DNA from: Pseudomonadota bacterium
GTDB taxonomy: Bacteria; Pseudomonadota; Alphaproteobacteria; Sphingomonadales; Sphingomonadaceae
Assembly (NCBI GenBank): GCA_963205265.1
Contig: CAUJJI010000137.1
Location: 1 to 44,308 of the forward strand
Direction: 5' to 3'
Length of the DNA: 44,308 nt
This document shows, piece after piece, positions 1 to 7,819 of this stretch; the first letter of the stretch is position 1, and each line of letters begins with the position of its first letter. The notes beneath the pieces are model-generated. The model saw only the letters and a list, made by a program, of their open reading frames with translations. It did no database searches and was not told where the DNA came from. The translations under genes were made by a program, and so were the position numbers.

Positions 1-92
1 CCCGGGGCTTGCCCGGGGACGGCGGCCCACACGGACGCAACGTCGGGCCCATATCACCGGGGCCCGGGGTCAAGCCCGGGACGACGGGGTTT
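1..92. repeat. GC-rich palindromic intergenic repeat, copy 1
   Basis: CCCGGGG-type inverted repeats are seen at 1-18 and 63-80. The second contains GGGTCAAGCCCGGGACGAC, which recurs almost exactly at 289-307 and, as a variant, at 22760-22777. It looks like a REP-type extragenic palindrome. No coding sequence is supported between 1 and 362. Confidence 0.6.
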
Positions 93-111
93 GTTCGCCT
101 CCCACGCCCCC

Positions 112-252
112 GGTCATGCTGAACTTGTTTCAGCACCCCTATCTCCCCAAGCTCCGAAGCTTAGGGCCGAGACGCAACGGTGCCGTTGCCCGTCCATGCA
201 GGGCTCCGGCGCCTGGAGGAGAGATGGGCCCTGAAACGAGTTCAGGGTGACG
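112..252. repeat. Composite inverted-repeat element with CTGAAC...TTTCAG arms
   Basis: The left arm at 112-138 (TCATGCTGAACTTGTTTCAG) is matched in inverted orientation by the right arm at 226-252 (CTGAAACGAGTTCAGGGTGA). Each arm is itself a short hairpin. About 87 bp separate the arms, so the whole could fold as a long stem or be a small non-autonomous element. No gene lies inside. Confidence 0.55.
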
Positions 253-285
253 AATATTGAAGCGTCCGCCCAAGATCACAGCGGT

Positions 286-311
286 CCCGGGTCAAGCCCG
301 GGACGACGGGG
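286..311. repeat. GC-rich palindromic repeat, copy 2
   Basis: Direct repeat of the 63-89 unit, including GGGTCAAGCCCGGGACGAC and the following GGGG. It lies 50 bp beyond the stop codon of the small membrane protein gene, which ends at 363 on the minus strand, so it could also act as a transcript end. Confidence 0.6.
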
Positions 312-362
312 TTGGGCTTTCCCCCTCCCCAGGCCCCGAAGCCCGCTCGACAGCGGATGGCC

Positions 363-602
363 TCAGGGTTGGGGCCCGCGCCTGTCGTCGGCATTGGCCG
401 ACCGGATCAGCGCGCGGCCGAGGAAGAGCAGACCCAGCCCGATCACGAAGGGAATGCCGCCGACGATGAGGATGATCAGCGGCGCTTCCAGCGAAGGCGG
501 CTCGGTCAGGCTGGTGACCAGCAGCACCGCCGAACACAGGCCGCTGGCTCCGGCGATCAGGATGCCGATGCCCAGCAGGATTCCACCCAGGAGTTTTTTC
601 AT
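363..602 (-). CDS. Small two-helix membrane protein of unknown function
   Basis: A 79-residue protein with two hydrophobic segments, about residues 7-31 and 41-61, joined by a short loop rich in Pro and Glu and ending in a basic, polar tail. It starts with Met-Lys-Lys. The start codon at 602 overlaps the stop of the upstream radical SAM gene by 4 bp, which indicates translational coupling. I do not recognise a family. The context (radical SAM enzyme and Lgt-like acyltransferase) suggests a small membrane partner of that pair, but this is inference. It is the last gene of the minus-strand unit, before the repeat-rich gene-free stretch. Confidence 0.7.
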   Translation of the reverse strand: MKKLLGGILLGIGILIAGASGLCSAVLLVTSLTEPPSLEAPLIILIVGGIPFVIGLGLLFLGRALIRSANADDRRGPQP

Positions 603-2029
603 GCCTTGTCCCCCAGCAGTGCGCGATGGCGGGCCAGCACTGCCGCGCCTTCGGCGCCCTCGCGATAGAAGGTGTTGTAGGTGTCGAACGGGATGATCTG
701 CCCGTCCCCAGTCACGAAGTGCACGCAGCTGCGCTTCACCGTCGCCAGGTCGAAATTGTAGCGATCGAGGAACTGCAGGATGACCACGCGGAAACTGTTG
801 GCATAGGTCAGTTCCCCGGGAACCATCGCCTGCGGCAGGCAGCACAGCACGCCGGCGAGCTTGTCCTCGGTGTTGGCTTGCGTGGTGGCGAGCGAGAGCA
901 GGTCGAAGATCCGCTCGCGCAGCAGCGGATAGGCTTCGTAGCTGATCGTGTTCGGCCCGGCGAGAATCGCCTCGCGCGGGAGCAGGCTGGTGATCGGCGT
1001 CACCTCCTGCCCGGAGCGCAGGCCGTAGCCGATGCAGATCTGGTCGGGATTGCAGGGCAGGGGAATCATGTCCTCCTCGCCGAACACGCCCGACTTCGCG
1101 ACCTCGCGCCGGATCTGCGTGAGCACCAGCCGGTTGCCGGCGGCGTCGAAGCCGTCGTTGCGACCGGCGTCCTGTACCGGCTGGATCGTCACCCCGCGCA
1201 CGCAGCGCCAGGTCAGGGCATGGCGGACGATATCGGCGATCTCGTGGTCGTTCACCCCGCGCTTGGCCACGACCACCAGCGTCGTCGCCAGGCCGGCGCG
1301 TTCGAGCGCTGCCAGCGCCTGCTGCCGGATCCGCGCCAGCCGCGCGCCGCGCAGGTCCACGAGCGCATCGTCGTTGAGCGAATCGAACTGAAGGTAGACC
1401 TCGAGGCGCGGGGCATAGCTTGCGAGGCGCGCGACGAAGTCGCTTTCGCGGGCAATGCGCAGCCCATTGGTGTTGATCATCACGTGGCGGATCGGGCGCC
1501 GCTTCACCGCGTCGAGGATGGCGAAGAAATCGGGATGGAGCGTGGGCTCTCCGCCCGACAGCTGGACGAGGTCGGGTTCCCCCTCGCTCGCCACCAGCGC
1601 GTCGAGCATGCGCTCGATCTCTGCCAGCGGGCGATGGGCGCCGTGCAGGTCGGCGGCGTCGGCGAAGCAGACCGGGCAGGCGAGATTGCAGGCCTGGGTC
1701 ACCTCGATGATGGCCAGGCAGCTGTGCTGCTCGTGGTCCGGGCACAGGCCGCAGTCGAACGGGCATCCCGCCTCGGTCCGCGTCTGCGCCGCAAGCGGGC
1801 GGTCGCCGGGCTTCAGCCACAGCTTCTGCGAGCGCCAGTAGTCGAGATCGTCGCTGATCAGCGTCTTCTGCACGCCGTGGTCGCGGCAGCGCTTGAGATA
1901 GAAGACCCTGTCGTCCTCGATGATCACCTTGGCCGGGACCGGCTCGAGGCAGGTCTCGCACAGGCTGGTGGTCTGGCCGTGGAACAGATAGGGCGCCGCC
2001 TTGCGCTCAGGCAGGGCCTGCGTGTCCAT
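599..2029 (-). CDS. Radical SAM protein of the COG1964 / tetraether-synthase (Tes, MJ0619) type
   Basis: A 476-residue iron-sulfur enzyme, counted from the Met at 2029. The radical SAM motif is C114-x3-C118-x2-C121 (CNLACPVC), with the SAM-binding GGEP at 159-162. Additional Cys/His sets are C24/C27/C48/H51 (zinc-ribbon-like) and C89/C93/C96/C104 (GCPFDCGLCPDHEQHSC), and a late CVH...PFDTYN segment lies near the C terminus. This layout matches the family whose archaeal member Tes (MJ0619) joins lipid chains, formerly annotated as a pterin methyltransferase. Family assignment is from recalled motifs. An upstream Met at 2068 is possible, but the Met at 2029 overlaps the Lgt-like gene less. The substrate is unknown; coupling to an Lgt-like enzyme points to a lipid or lipoprotein, by inference. 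Confidence 0.85.
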   Translation of the reverse strand: MDTQALPERKAAPYLFHGQTTSLCETCLEPVPAKVIIEDDRVFYLKRCRDHGVQKTLISDDLDYWRSQKLWLKPGDRPLAAQTRTEAGCPFDCGLCPDHEQHSCLAIIEVTQACNLACPVCFADAADLHGAHRPLAEIERMLDALVASEGEPDLVQLSGGEPTLHPDFFAILDAVKRRPIRHVMINTNGLRIARESDFVARLASYAPRLEVYLQFDSLNDDALVDLRGARLARIRQQALAALERAGLATTLVVVAKRGVNDHEIADIVRHALTWRCVRGVTIQPVQDAGRNDGFDAAGNRLVLTQIRREVAKSGVFGEEDMIPLPCNPDQICIGYGLRSGQEVTPITSLLPREAILAGPNTISYEAYPLLRERIFDLLSLATTQANTEDKLAGVLCCLPQAMVPGELTYANSFRVVILQFLDRYNFDLATVKRSCVHFVTGDGQIIPFDTYNTFYREGAEGAAVLARHRALLGDKA

Positions 2030-2738
2030 CGTCAGCGGTTCCGCCGCGCCGCCACCATACGAGTCCATAGACGATCATCCCCACAGCAAGCAGGTGGAAC
2101 AGGTTGAACGGCCCGACCACCAGCGGATAGGGCTTTAGAAACTCCCAGGCGAAGCGCTGGCAAGCATAATAGACGACGAAGGCGTGGAAGCCATGGCCGA
2201 CGGTCCAATTCGCCTGCCGCTGCCGCGCCCGGACATAGGCGACGGCGAACCCGGCCATGGCCAGCGCTTCGTAGGCCTGAACCGGGTGCCGGCCCACCCC
2301 GTCGCCCAAATCGACTGCCCAGGGCAATTCGCAGGCTATGCCGTAGGTCAGGTCGGGTAGGCCGGAAAACAGGCAGCCCAGCCGCCCCACGGCGATGCCG
2401 ACGGCCAGCGGCAGCACGAAGGCGCCGCCGGTCGATCGCCGCACGCCATGGCGCAGCTTCCACAGCTCGACGCCGAATATCCCGCCGGCAAGCGCTCCGG
2501 CGACGCTGTGCGAGGGAGCCAGGCTGAACGGCATGGAATTGAGCGTTCCGGCCAGCCAGGCGCCGGCCAGCGCGCAGACGGCGAGCATCAGGTAATAGCC
2601 GGGCGCGGTGACGCGGGCGAGGCCCAGGGCCTCGCCGGGCCAGCGGCGATGCTGCCAAGCCGCCGCGGCAGCCGCCGCACCCCAGGCGCAGAGGTCGCCG
2701 ACATAGTGTGCCCAGGGCGCGGTGGGGATCGCGATCAT
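2007..2738 (-). CDS. Prolipoprotein diacylglyceryl transferase (Lgt) family membrane protein
   Basis: A 243-residue integral membrane protein with about six or seven hydrophobic segments. The Lgt signature region reads GRLGCLFSGL (about residues 118-127), followed by LPWAVDLGDG, GRHPVQAYEAL and a late RFAWEF. Lgt moves diacylglycerol from phosphatidylglycerol to the lipobox Cys of prelipoproteins in the inner membrane. This protein departs from E. coli Lgt: the usual GN-x2-NGE stretch is replaced by GCLFSGLP, as in a divergent Lgt group that carries GC in place of GN. It may therefore be a second, specialised enzyme rather than the housekeeping Lgt. It overlaps the radical SAM gene by 23 bp and starts 80 bp after the TonB receptor gene on the same strand. 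Confidence 0.85.
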   Translation of the reverse strand: MIAIPTAPWAHYVGDLCAWGAAAAAAAWQHRRWPGEALGLARVTAPGYYLMLAVCALAGAWLAGTLNSMPFSLAPSHSVAGALAGGIFGVELWKLRHGVRRSTGGAFVLPLAVGIAVGRLGCLFSGLPDLTYGIACELPWAVDLGDGVGRHPVQAYEALAMAGFAVAYVRARQRQANWTVGHGFHAFVVYYACQRFAWEFLKPYPLVVGPFNLFHLLAVGMIVYGLVWWRRGGTADDGHAGPA

Positions 2739-2818
2739 CGCCGCCGCCCGCAGGTCACTGCGCCTCTCGATCCGCAGTGCTGTCCGTCACAGCGGGGGCG
2801 ATCCAGGCCCGCCGGCGG

Positions 2819-5320
2819 CTAGAACGACAGATCGAAGCCGACGCGCACCGTCCGCGGCTGCATCGGCGTGATCTGGTTGCGGTCGCGTACCAGGAAAGGC
2901 GATCCCAGGGCAAAGCGGTTGCCGCGGGAGTCCAGGAGATTGGTCAGCGACAGGCTGAGCCCCTTGCGGCGGTCGCCCAGCCTGACTTCCATGCCGGTGT
3001 CGATATAGTCGCCCTGCTCCTGGCCGAGGATCGGCCCGACGCCCAGCGTCGATTTGCCGACGTAGCGCGCATAGCCGCTCGTCTCGAGATCGAGGTGGTC
3101 GCTCACGGCGGTGACATAGCTGAAGCCGAAGCGCCCGGTGACGTCGGCGATGTTCGGCAAGCGCGTGAAGTTGATCAGCGTCGTTTCCGAGCCGCCGTCG
3201 CTGCCGCCGGGCGCCGTGCCGTCGAACGACAGCAGTTCGTTGCGCTCGGTCACCTTGGTCTTGTTGAGATAGAGCGAAGTGTCGAGCTCGAGCCCCTCGA
3301 TCGGCCGCCAGCGCATGCTGATGCCGAACGACAGCACCTGGCCGTCGCCGACATTCGCCGTCGTCGGGAAGCCGAAGCCATCGATCAGGTCGGCCTGGAT
3401 GTTCGACCAGCTGGTGAATGCGGCATTGGCGGTGAAATCGACTTCGCGGCTGCCGAAGCGGGCGCCGGCCTCGATCGTCGAGACGCGGTCGCCCTTGAAG
3501 CGCTGGATGAAGTCGCGGCGGGCGGCGATGCCGCCGGGCCGGAAGCCTTGCTGATAGCGCGCGAAGAGAGTCAGCCGGTCGGTCGGGCGATAGGCGACGG
3601 CCGCCGACGGCAGCAGCCAGGTTTCGGTGCGCTGGGCGCGGATCACCGGGGCGACGGTGCCGACGATGTCCTCCGATCGCCCGGACAGCTGCGAGCGCGT
3701 GACGCGGCCGCCCAGAGTCACCGTCACCCGGTCCATCGGCTCGACGGTCCCCTCGCCGTAGAGAGTTCCCTCCTCGACCTTGTTCATGACGCCGGTGAGC
3801 GGGAGATCGAACAGCGTCTGGCCGATGCGGCGGCGTGTCTGCGCGGTGTTGTGCAGGAGGCTGACGCCGATGAGCCAGCCGGTGCCGTTGGGCCCGCGCC
3901 GCGCGAGCCGGGTCTCGGCCGTCACCATGCGGATGCGATTCGACTGGGTGAGGCTGGCGGTCGGCGCGGCGGCGGTCGGGCTCAGCACCGTCTGGCCGCT
4001 GTCGGTGAGCACGAAGTCGTCGCGCCGGTCGGAAGAGTTCGCGACGACGATGAGTCGGCCCGATTGCGTGACCGCGACGCCGTCGAACTGCTCGAAGACA
4101 TATTGCCGGGCATAGCCGAGCGAGGCCGTCAGCTCGATGTCGTCCCAGCGCTTGGTCGCGACGAAATCGACGAGCCAGTAGTCGTTGCGATAGGGCTGCG
4201 CGACCGAGCTCGAGCGCGACAGCCCCTGCCCGCGCTCGGCATACTGGCTGTCGTCGCCGTCGATGCGCTGGCCGACGCCGTTGAGGTCGAAGGACCAGTC
4301 GTCTCCCGGCGTGAAGCGCAAGGCGGCGCGGCCGCCGAAGGTATCGACCTTGTTGACGTCCTTGAGACGGCGGCCGGTATCGTCGATGTAGCCGCCTTCC
4401 TTGGCGCCGAAGCCGACGGCGCGGAAGGCCAGCTGGTCCTCGACGATCGGCAGGTTGAGAATCGCCCCGCCGTCGACGCCCGGCTTGCCGTGCTGCACGG
4501 CCTGCGCCCCGCCCCAGGCGGCGCCGCCGAAATTGACCAGGTCGGGCGAACGGGGCACGACGCGGACGACGCCGCCGAGCGAGCCCGCGCCGTAGAGCGT
4601 GCCTTGCGGCCCTTCGAGCACCTCGATGCTGCGCACGTCGTACAGCCGCAGGCTCGGGTCCGGCGCGCTGTAGGTGATGCGGCTGTTGCCCCAGTATTGC
4701 CCGACCGTCGCCTGGGTCGGCCCGACGAAGCTCGAATCGGCAATGCCCCGGATGAACAGCTTGTTGCGTCCGGGGCCGAGGTGAGTCGAAGCGACGCTCG
4801 CCGCGCGCGCAATGATCGCGTCGGTTCCCCGCGCGCCTTCCGCTTCCGAAAGGGCGTCGCCGCTGATGATCTGGACGCCGCCGGGATAGGCGCCGAGCGG
4901 AATGTCGCGCTTGGTGCCGGTGACGACGATTTCCTTGGGCGGCGGCTCGGGCGGCGGCGGCATCGCCTGGATGATGCGCGGCGGCTCGGCCCGCGCCAGC
5001 TGCGGCGGCCGCATCCGGGGGGCCTGCTCGACCAGGAAGGTGGACGGAGCCACTTGCCGCGCTCGCGCGTCGGTTTCCTGCAGCATGCGGCTCAACGCCT
5101 GTGCCGGCGTCAGCCGCCCGCGCACCGCGCGAACGCGCAAGCCCGCAATGCGGGGATCGCGAAAGCCGATGCTCACGCCGCTCTGGCTGCTGAGGATCTG
5201 AATGGCCTGATCGAGACGCGCGGCGGGAACGTTGACATCCACCGCCCGCTCCTGTGCAAGCGCCGGAGTCGCAGCCAGTGCGGCCGCCGTCGCCAACAGG
5301 CTAGTAGGGAGGCGCGCCAT
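2819..5320 (-). CDS. TonB-dependent outer-membrane receptor with STN (secretin/TonB N-terminal) domain
   Basis: An 833-residue receptor. A signal peptide (residues 1-22, ending ALAQ) is followed by an STN signalling domain (about 28-95), a Pro-rich linker with a TonB-box-like EIVVTG near 130, the plug domain (about 135-260, with KLFIRGI and the EVLEGPQGTLYG motif) and a long beta-barrel ending in Phe. The STN domain is the part that contacts FecR-type anti-sigma regulators, and a FecR gene overlaps this gene by 20 bp, so the receptor should both import a ligand and report on it. The barrel does not reveal the ligand; siderophores and plant or aromatic compounds are all possible. It lies third in a sigma-FecR-receptor cassette. 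Confidence 0.95.
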   Translation of the reverse strand: MARLPTSLLATAAALAATPALAQERAVDVNVPAARLDQAIQILSSQSGVSIGFRDPRIAGLRVRAVRGRLTPAQALSRMLQETDARARQVAPSTFLVEQAPRMRPPQLARAEPPRIIQAMPPPPEPPPKEIVVTGTKRDIPLGAYPGGVQIISGDALSEAEGARGTDAIIARAASVASTHLGPGRNKLFIRGIADSSFVGPTQATVGQYWGNSRITYSAPDPSLRLYDVRSIEVLEGPQGTLYGAGSLGGVVRVVPRSPDLVNFGGAAWGGAQAVQHGKPGVDGGAILNLPIVEDQLAFRAVGFGAKEGGYIDDTGRRLKDVNKVDTFGGRAALRFTPGDDWSFDLNGVGQRIDGDDSQYAERGQGLSRSSSVAQPYRNDYWLVDFVATKRWDDIELTASLGYARQYVFEQFDGVAVTQSGRLIVVANSSDRRDDFVLTDSGQTVLSPTAAAPTASLTQSNRIRMVTAETRLARRGPNGTGWLIGVSLLHNTAQTRRRIGQTLFDLPLTGVMNKVEEGTLYGEGTVEPMDRVTVTLGGRVTRSQLSGRSEDIVGTVAPVIRAQRTETWLLPSAAVAYRPTDRLTLFARYQQGFRPGGIAARRDFIQRFKGDRVSTIEAGARFGSREVDFTANAAFTSWSNIQADLIDGFGFPTTANVGDGQVLSFGISMRWRPIEGLELDTSLYLNKTKVTERNELLSFDGTAPGGSDGGSETTLINFTRLPNIADVTGRFGFSYVTAVSDHLDLETSGYARYVGKSTLGVGPILGQEQGDYIDTGMEVRLGDRRKGLSLSLTNLLDSRGNRFALGSPFLVRDRNQITPMQPRTVRVGFDLSF

Positions 5321-6269
5321 TTGCCGGGGTCATTCTCCAGGCATCGCCATCCGAAGCAAAATCCACGCCCAGCAGGGGTCCCGCACGCGAAAGCACTTCG
5401 TCGGCGGTGCCGTTTAGCACAAGCGTGCCGGTGAAACGAAGACGATCGGAACCTCCGGCAGGGCGGATCGTCGTGCCGATATTGCGGCCAAGGTCGCGGG
5501 CGACCTCATCCAGGGAAGCGTTGCTATACATCAGGCGGCCACTTTGCCAGCCTCCGATGGCCTTAGGCAAGGCCTTGCGCAAGATTGGGTCGGAAGTTGC
5601 AGTGGATCGTGTCAGGCCATCGCCTGCGCCGAGCCTGATTTCGCGGGCGCCGGGCTGGTAGATGACCGCGCCCTCGGCCACGGCGACATCCAGCAGGCCG
5701 CGATCGCTGACCACGTTGAACACGGTACCGGCGTCAACCAGCCTGGTCTCGCCGACAGTGACGACGAAAGGCTTGCTGTCGTCGTGCTTGACTTCGAACA
5801 GGGCTTCGCCCGCCGCGAGTTCGACTTCGCGCGGGCTGTCGGAATCGAGCATGATCCGGGTGCCGCCGTTGAGAATGATCCGCGAGCCGTCGGCCAGCGG
5901 GATCGTGCGATGCTCGCCCGGTCCCGTCACGATCTCCTCGGGCGCATGGCGCCCCAGCATCGAGAAACTGGCGACGGCGACCAGCGAAGCGGCGATAGCC
6001 CCACCCCAGGTATACCAGCGCCGGGTCCGCTGGTAGCTGGGCTGGGGCTGCCGGAAGCTCGCCAGTTCAGCCACAGGCTGCGGCTGGCGATGCCGGAAAA
6101 GATCCTCCGACCAATCGTCGAGATCCACCGCGGCGTCGTAGGCCGCGAGATGCTGGGGATTGCTGTCGAGCCAGTCGGCCAGACCGTCCCAATCGGCGAA
6201 GGCGGAATCCCGAGCGCGAATCACCCAGAGGCGAGCCGCTTCAGCGATGTCCAAATGTTGCGTCGTCAT
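5301..6269 (-). CDS. FecR-family anti-sigma factor
   Basis: About 322 residues: an N-terminal cytoplasmic helical domain (LWVIRARDSAFADWDGLADWL, DUF4880-like), one transmembrane helix near residues 88-107 (WGGAIAASLVAVASFSML), then a periplasmic FecR domain (TGPGEHRTIPLADGS onward) and a C-terminal STN-like subdomain. It should hold the ECF sigma factor encoded upstream and release or activate it when the TonB receptor binds ligand. Two adjacent ATGs exist, at 6275 and 6269; the AGGGG upstream is well spaced (7 nt) only for 6269. It overlaps the receptor start by 20 bp, which favours coupled translation. Confidence 0.93.
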   Translation of the reverse strand: MTTQHLDIAEAARLWVIRARDSAFADWDGLADWLDSNPQHLAAYDAAVDLDDWSEDLFRHRQPQPVAELASFRQPQPSYQRTRRWYTWGGAIAASLVAVASFSMLGRHAPEEIVTGPGEHRTIPLADGSRIILNGGTRIMLDSDSPREVELAAGEALFEVKHDDSKPFVVTVGETRLVDAGTVFNVVSDRGLLDVAVAEGAVIYQPGAREIRLGAGDGLTRSTATSDPILRKALPKAIGGWQSGRLMYSNASLDEVARDLGRNIGTTIRPAGGSDRLRFTGTLVLNGTADEVLSRAGPLLGVDFASDGDAWRMTPANGAPPY

Positions 6270-6359
6270 GTCCATGCCCCTGTCACGACGAAGTCGTTGC
6301 TCATATCCCGCATCGAACCTCGATCAGGGCGACCCCATGGTAAGACGGAGACCTCGTGA

Positions 6360-6875
6360 TCATTCCGCATCGTAACGTGCTTTCAGTTCCGCCAAGGCCC
6401 GGTAGGCCTTCTGCAAATCCTTCTCGACCGAGCTCAGGCTGATGCCCAGCCGGCGTGCGATCGCTGCCTGCCCCTCCCCCTCGATCCGGTAGAGCCGGAA
6501 CACCTGCGACACCCGCTCGCCCAGCGAATCGAGCGCGGCCTCGACTTCGCGCAGGCGTTCGCGCGCGATCAGCACGCGTTCGCCGGTCGGCTCGTCGTTG
6601 TCGGCCGGGCGAGTCTCGTGCCAGTCGAACTGGCGGCGCTCGCGGCTGAGAGTGGAGCGGCGGAAATCGCGAATCAGGTTTTCCGCGGCCCGGAAAAGGT
6701 AGGAGACGGGGTCGGAAATCGGCTGCCCGGTGGCGGCCGAGACGCGCTGCCACAGCTCTTGCAGCAGGTCTTCTGCCTCGTCGCCGGCGCCCCGCGACGC
6801 CAGGAAGCGCAGCAGCCTCCCGCGCTCGTTCAGCACGATGCGCTGCAGCCCGTCGATGTGCTCCTCACGTTCCAT
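6360..6875 (-). CDS. FecI-like ECF RNA polymerase sigma factor
   Basis: 171 residues from the Met at 6875. Region 2 includes GAGDEAEDLLQELWQRV, followed by SYLFRAAENLIRDFRR. Region 4 is a helix-turn-helix, EGQAAIARRLGISLSSVEKDLQKAY. The frame is open upstream to 6980, but the N-terminal extension has no conserved content, so the internal Met at 6875 is preferred. The gene lies 90 bp upstream of the FecR gene on the same strand. It should direct transcription of the TonB receptor unit, possibly including the Lgt-like and radical SAM genes that follow without an obvious terminator. Confidence 0.92.
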   Translation of the reverse strand: MEREEHIDGLQRIVLNERGRLLRFLASRGAGDEAEDLLQELWQRVSAATGQPISDPVSYLFRAAENLIRDFRRSTLSRERRQFDWHETRPADNDEPTGERVLIARERLREVEAALDSLGERVSQVFRLYRIEGEGQAAIARRLGISLSSVEKDLQKAYRALAELKARYDAE

Positions 6876-6988
6876 AGCTTCAGAAAAAGCACCCTTAGTC
6901 CGACTTGCCAAGCGCGACGCTGCTGCGCCTAGATCGACGCTGCGGTTTGCCGTCAAGCCGGATGTGCCCTTCGCCCCCATCTGTGATC

Positions 6989-7699
6989 CTATTCGGATGC
7001 CGGTTTATCGGCCGCCCGCGCCCGGGCGAACTGCGAGACGTGCGGCCTGTCGTCGACATGCCAGAGCCTCCGCGTCTGCTGCGAGGGCGGTGCGACGCCC
7101 AGAAAGGCGAGCGGATCGGCGGCAAGGCCGTGGCGGCGCACTTCGAAATGGAGATGACTGCCCGTCGACCGCCCGGTCGAGCCCATCAGCGCGATCGTCT
7201 CGCCCCGCGAGACCGGCGCGCCCGGCGGAACCAGGATCTGCGAAAGATGGGCATAGCGCGTGGCGAGCCCGCCGGGATGGGCGATCTCGACCATGCGACC
7301 GTAGCCGCCGGCGCTGCCGGCGAAGCGGACAACCCCATCGGCCGATGCCCGGATCGGGGTGCCGGGCCGGCCCGGTATGTCGATGCCGGCATGCATCCGC
7401 GGCGTCCGGCGCAAGGGATCGCTGCGCAGCCCGAAATGCGACGAGAGCCGCGGCAGGCCGACTTTGCCGCTGGCGCGAACCGCTTCGGCCCGAACGACCG
7501 TGACAGTCGTAGTCGTCGCCGGCGGGGGGGCATCGGCCGACCAGGCCAGCATCCGTTCGCGAAAGGCGGGGCTGGTGCCGCTCGGCAATTGTGCGGAAAC
7601 GACCGGCGCCGGGCCGCTGCCCGCTACCAGTGCGAGTGCCAACGGGGCCAGAAGGGGAGTCCCAAGCATCGCCTGTTCAGACGTAGCACTGCGGCTCAT
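6989..7699 (-). CDS. Periplasmic M23 (LytM-type) metallopeptidase
   Basis: 236 residues with an N-terminal signal sequence (hydrophobic stretch about 14-34, ending SAQ). The M23 domain carries the zinc ligands H103-x3-D107 (HAGID) and the HxH pair H182-x-H184 (SHLHFEV), plus TRYAHLSQ. It is a beta-lytic endopeptidase fold acting on peptidoglycan cross-links. A second start at 7669 (Met-Leu-Gly) would give a more typical signal peptide. The catalytic residues are present, so it is probably active rather than an EnvC-like activator. It is divergent from the polysaccharide operon across 120 bp, which may hold promoters for both. Confidence 0.9.
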   Translation of the reverse strand: MSRSATSEQAMLGTPLLAPLALALVAGSGPAPVVSAQLPSGTSPAFRERMLAWSADAPPPATTTTVTVVRAEAVRASGKVGLPRLSSHFGLRSDPLRRTPRMHAGIDIPGRPGTPIRASADGVVRFAGSAGGYGRMVEIAHPGGLATRYAHLSQILVPPGAPVSRGETIALMGSTGRSTGSHLHFEVRRHGLAADPLAFLGVAPPSQQTRRLWHVDDRPHVSQFARARAADKPASE

Positions 7700-7728
7700 C
7701 CCGCAAAAGGGGCGACATGGCGGCGATC

Positions 7729-7753
7729 GAAACCCGCCCCGTTCTCGTGCGTT
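7729..7753 (+). promoter_or_regulatory. Possible EcfG-like (general stress) promoter of the polysaccharide operon
   Basis: GAAAC (7729-7733), a 16-nt spacer and CGTT (7750-7753) resemble the alphaproteobacterial EcfG consensus GGAAC-N16/17-CGTT, with one mismatch in the -35 element. It lies about 65 bp before the first gene start at 7820. The mismatch makes this tentative. Confidence 0.3.
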
Positions 7754-7819
7754 ACGGTTGGCGCTGCCTCTCCTCGTCTTGCCTCGTGCCCGTGGAGGTC
7801 TGCACACAAGGAGCCGACG

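Noticed and set aside
2708..5434. A plus-strand frame of about 900 codons
   Set aside because: It is antisense to the TonB receptor, is rich in Arg, Ala and Asp, and shows no domain, whereas the minus-strand frame has clear receptor motifs.
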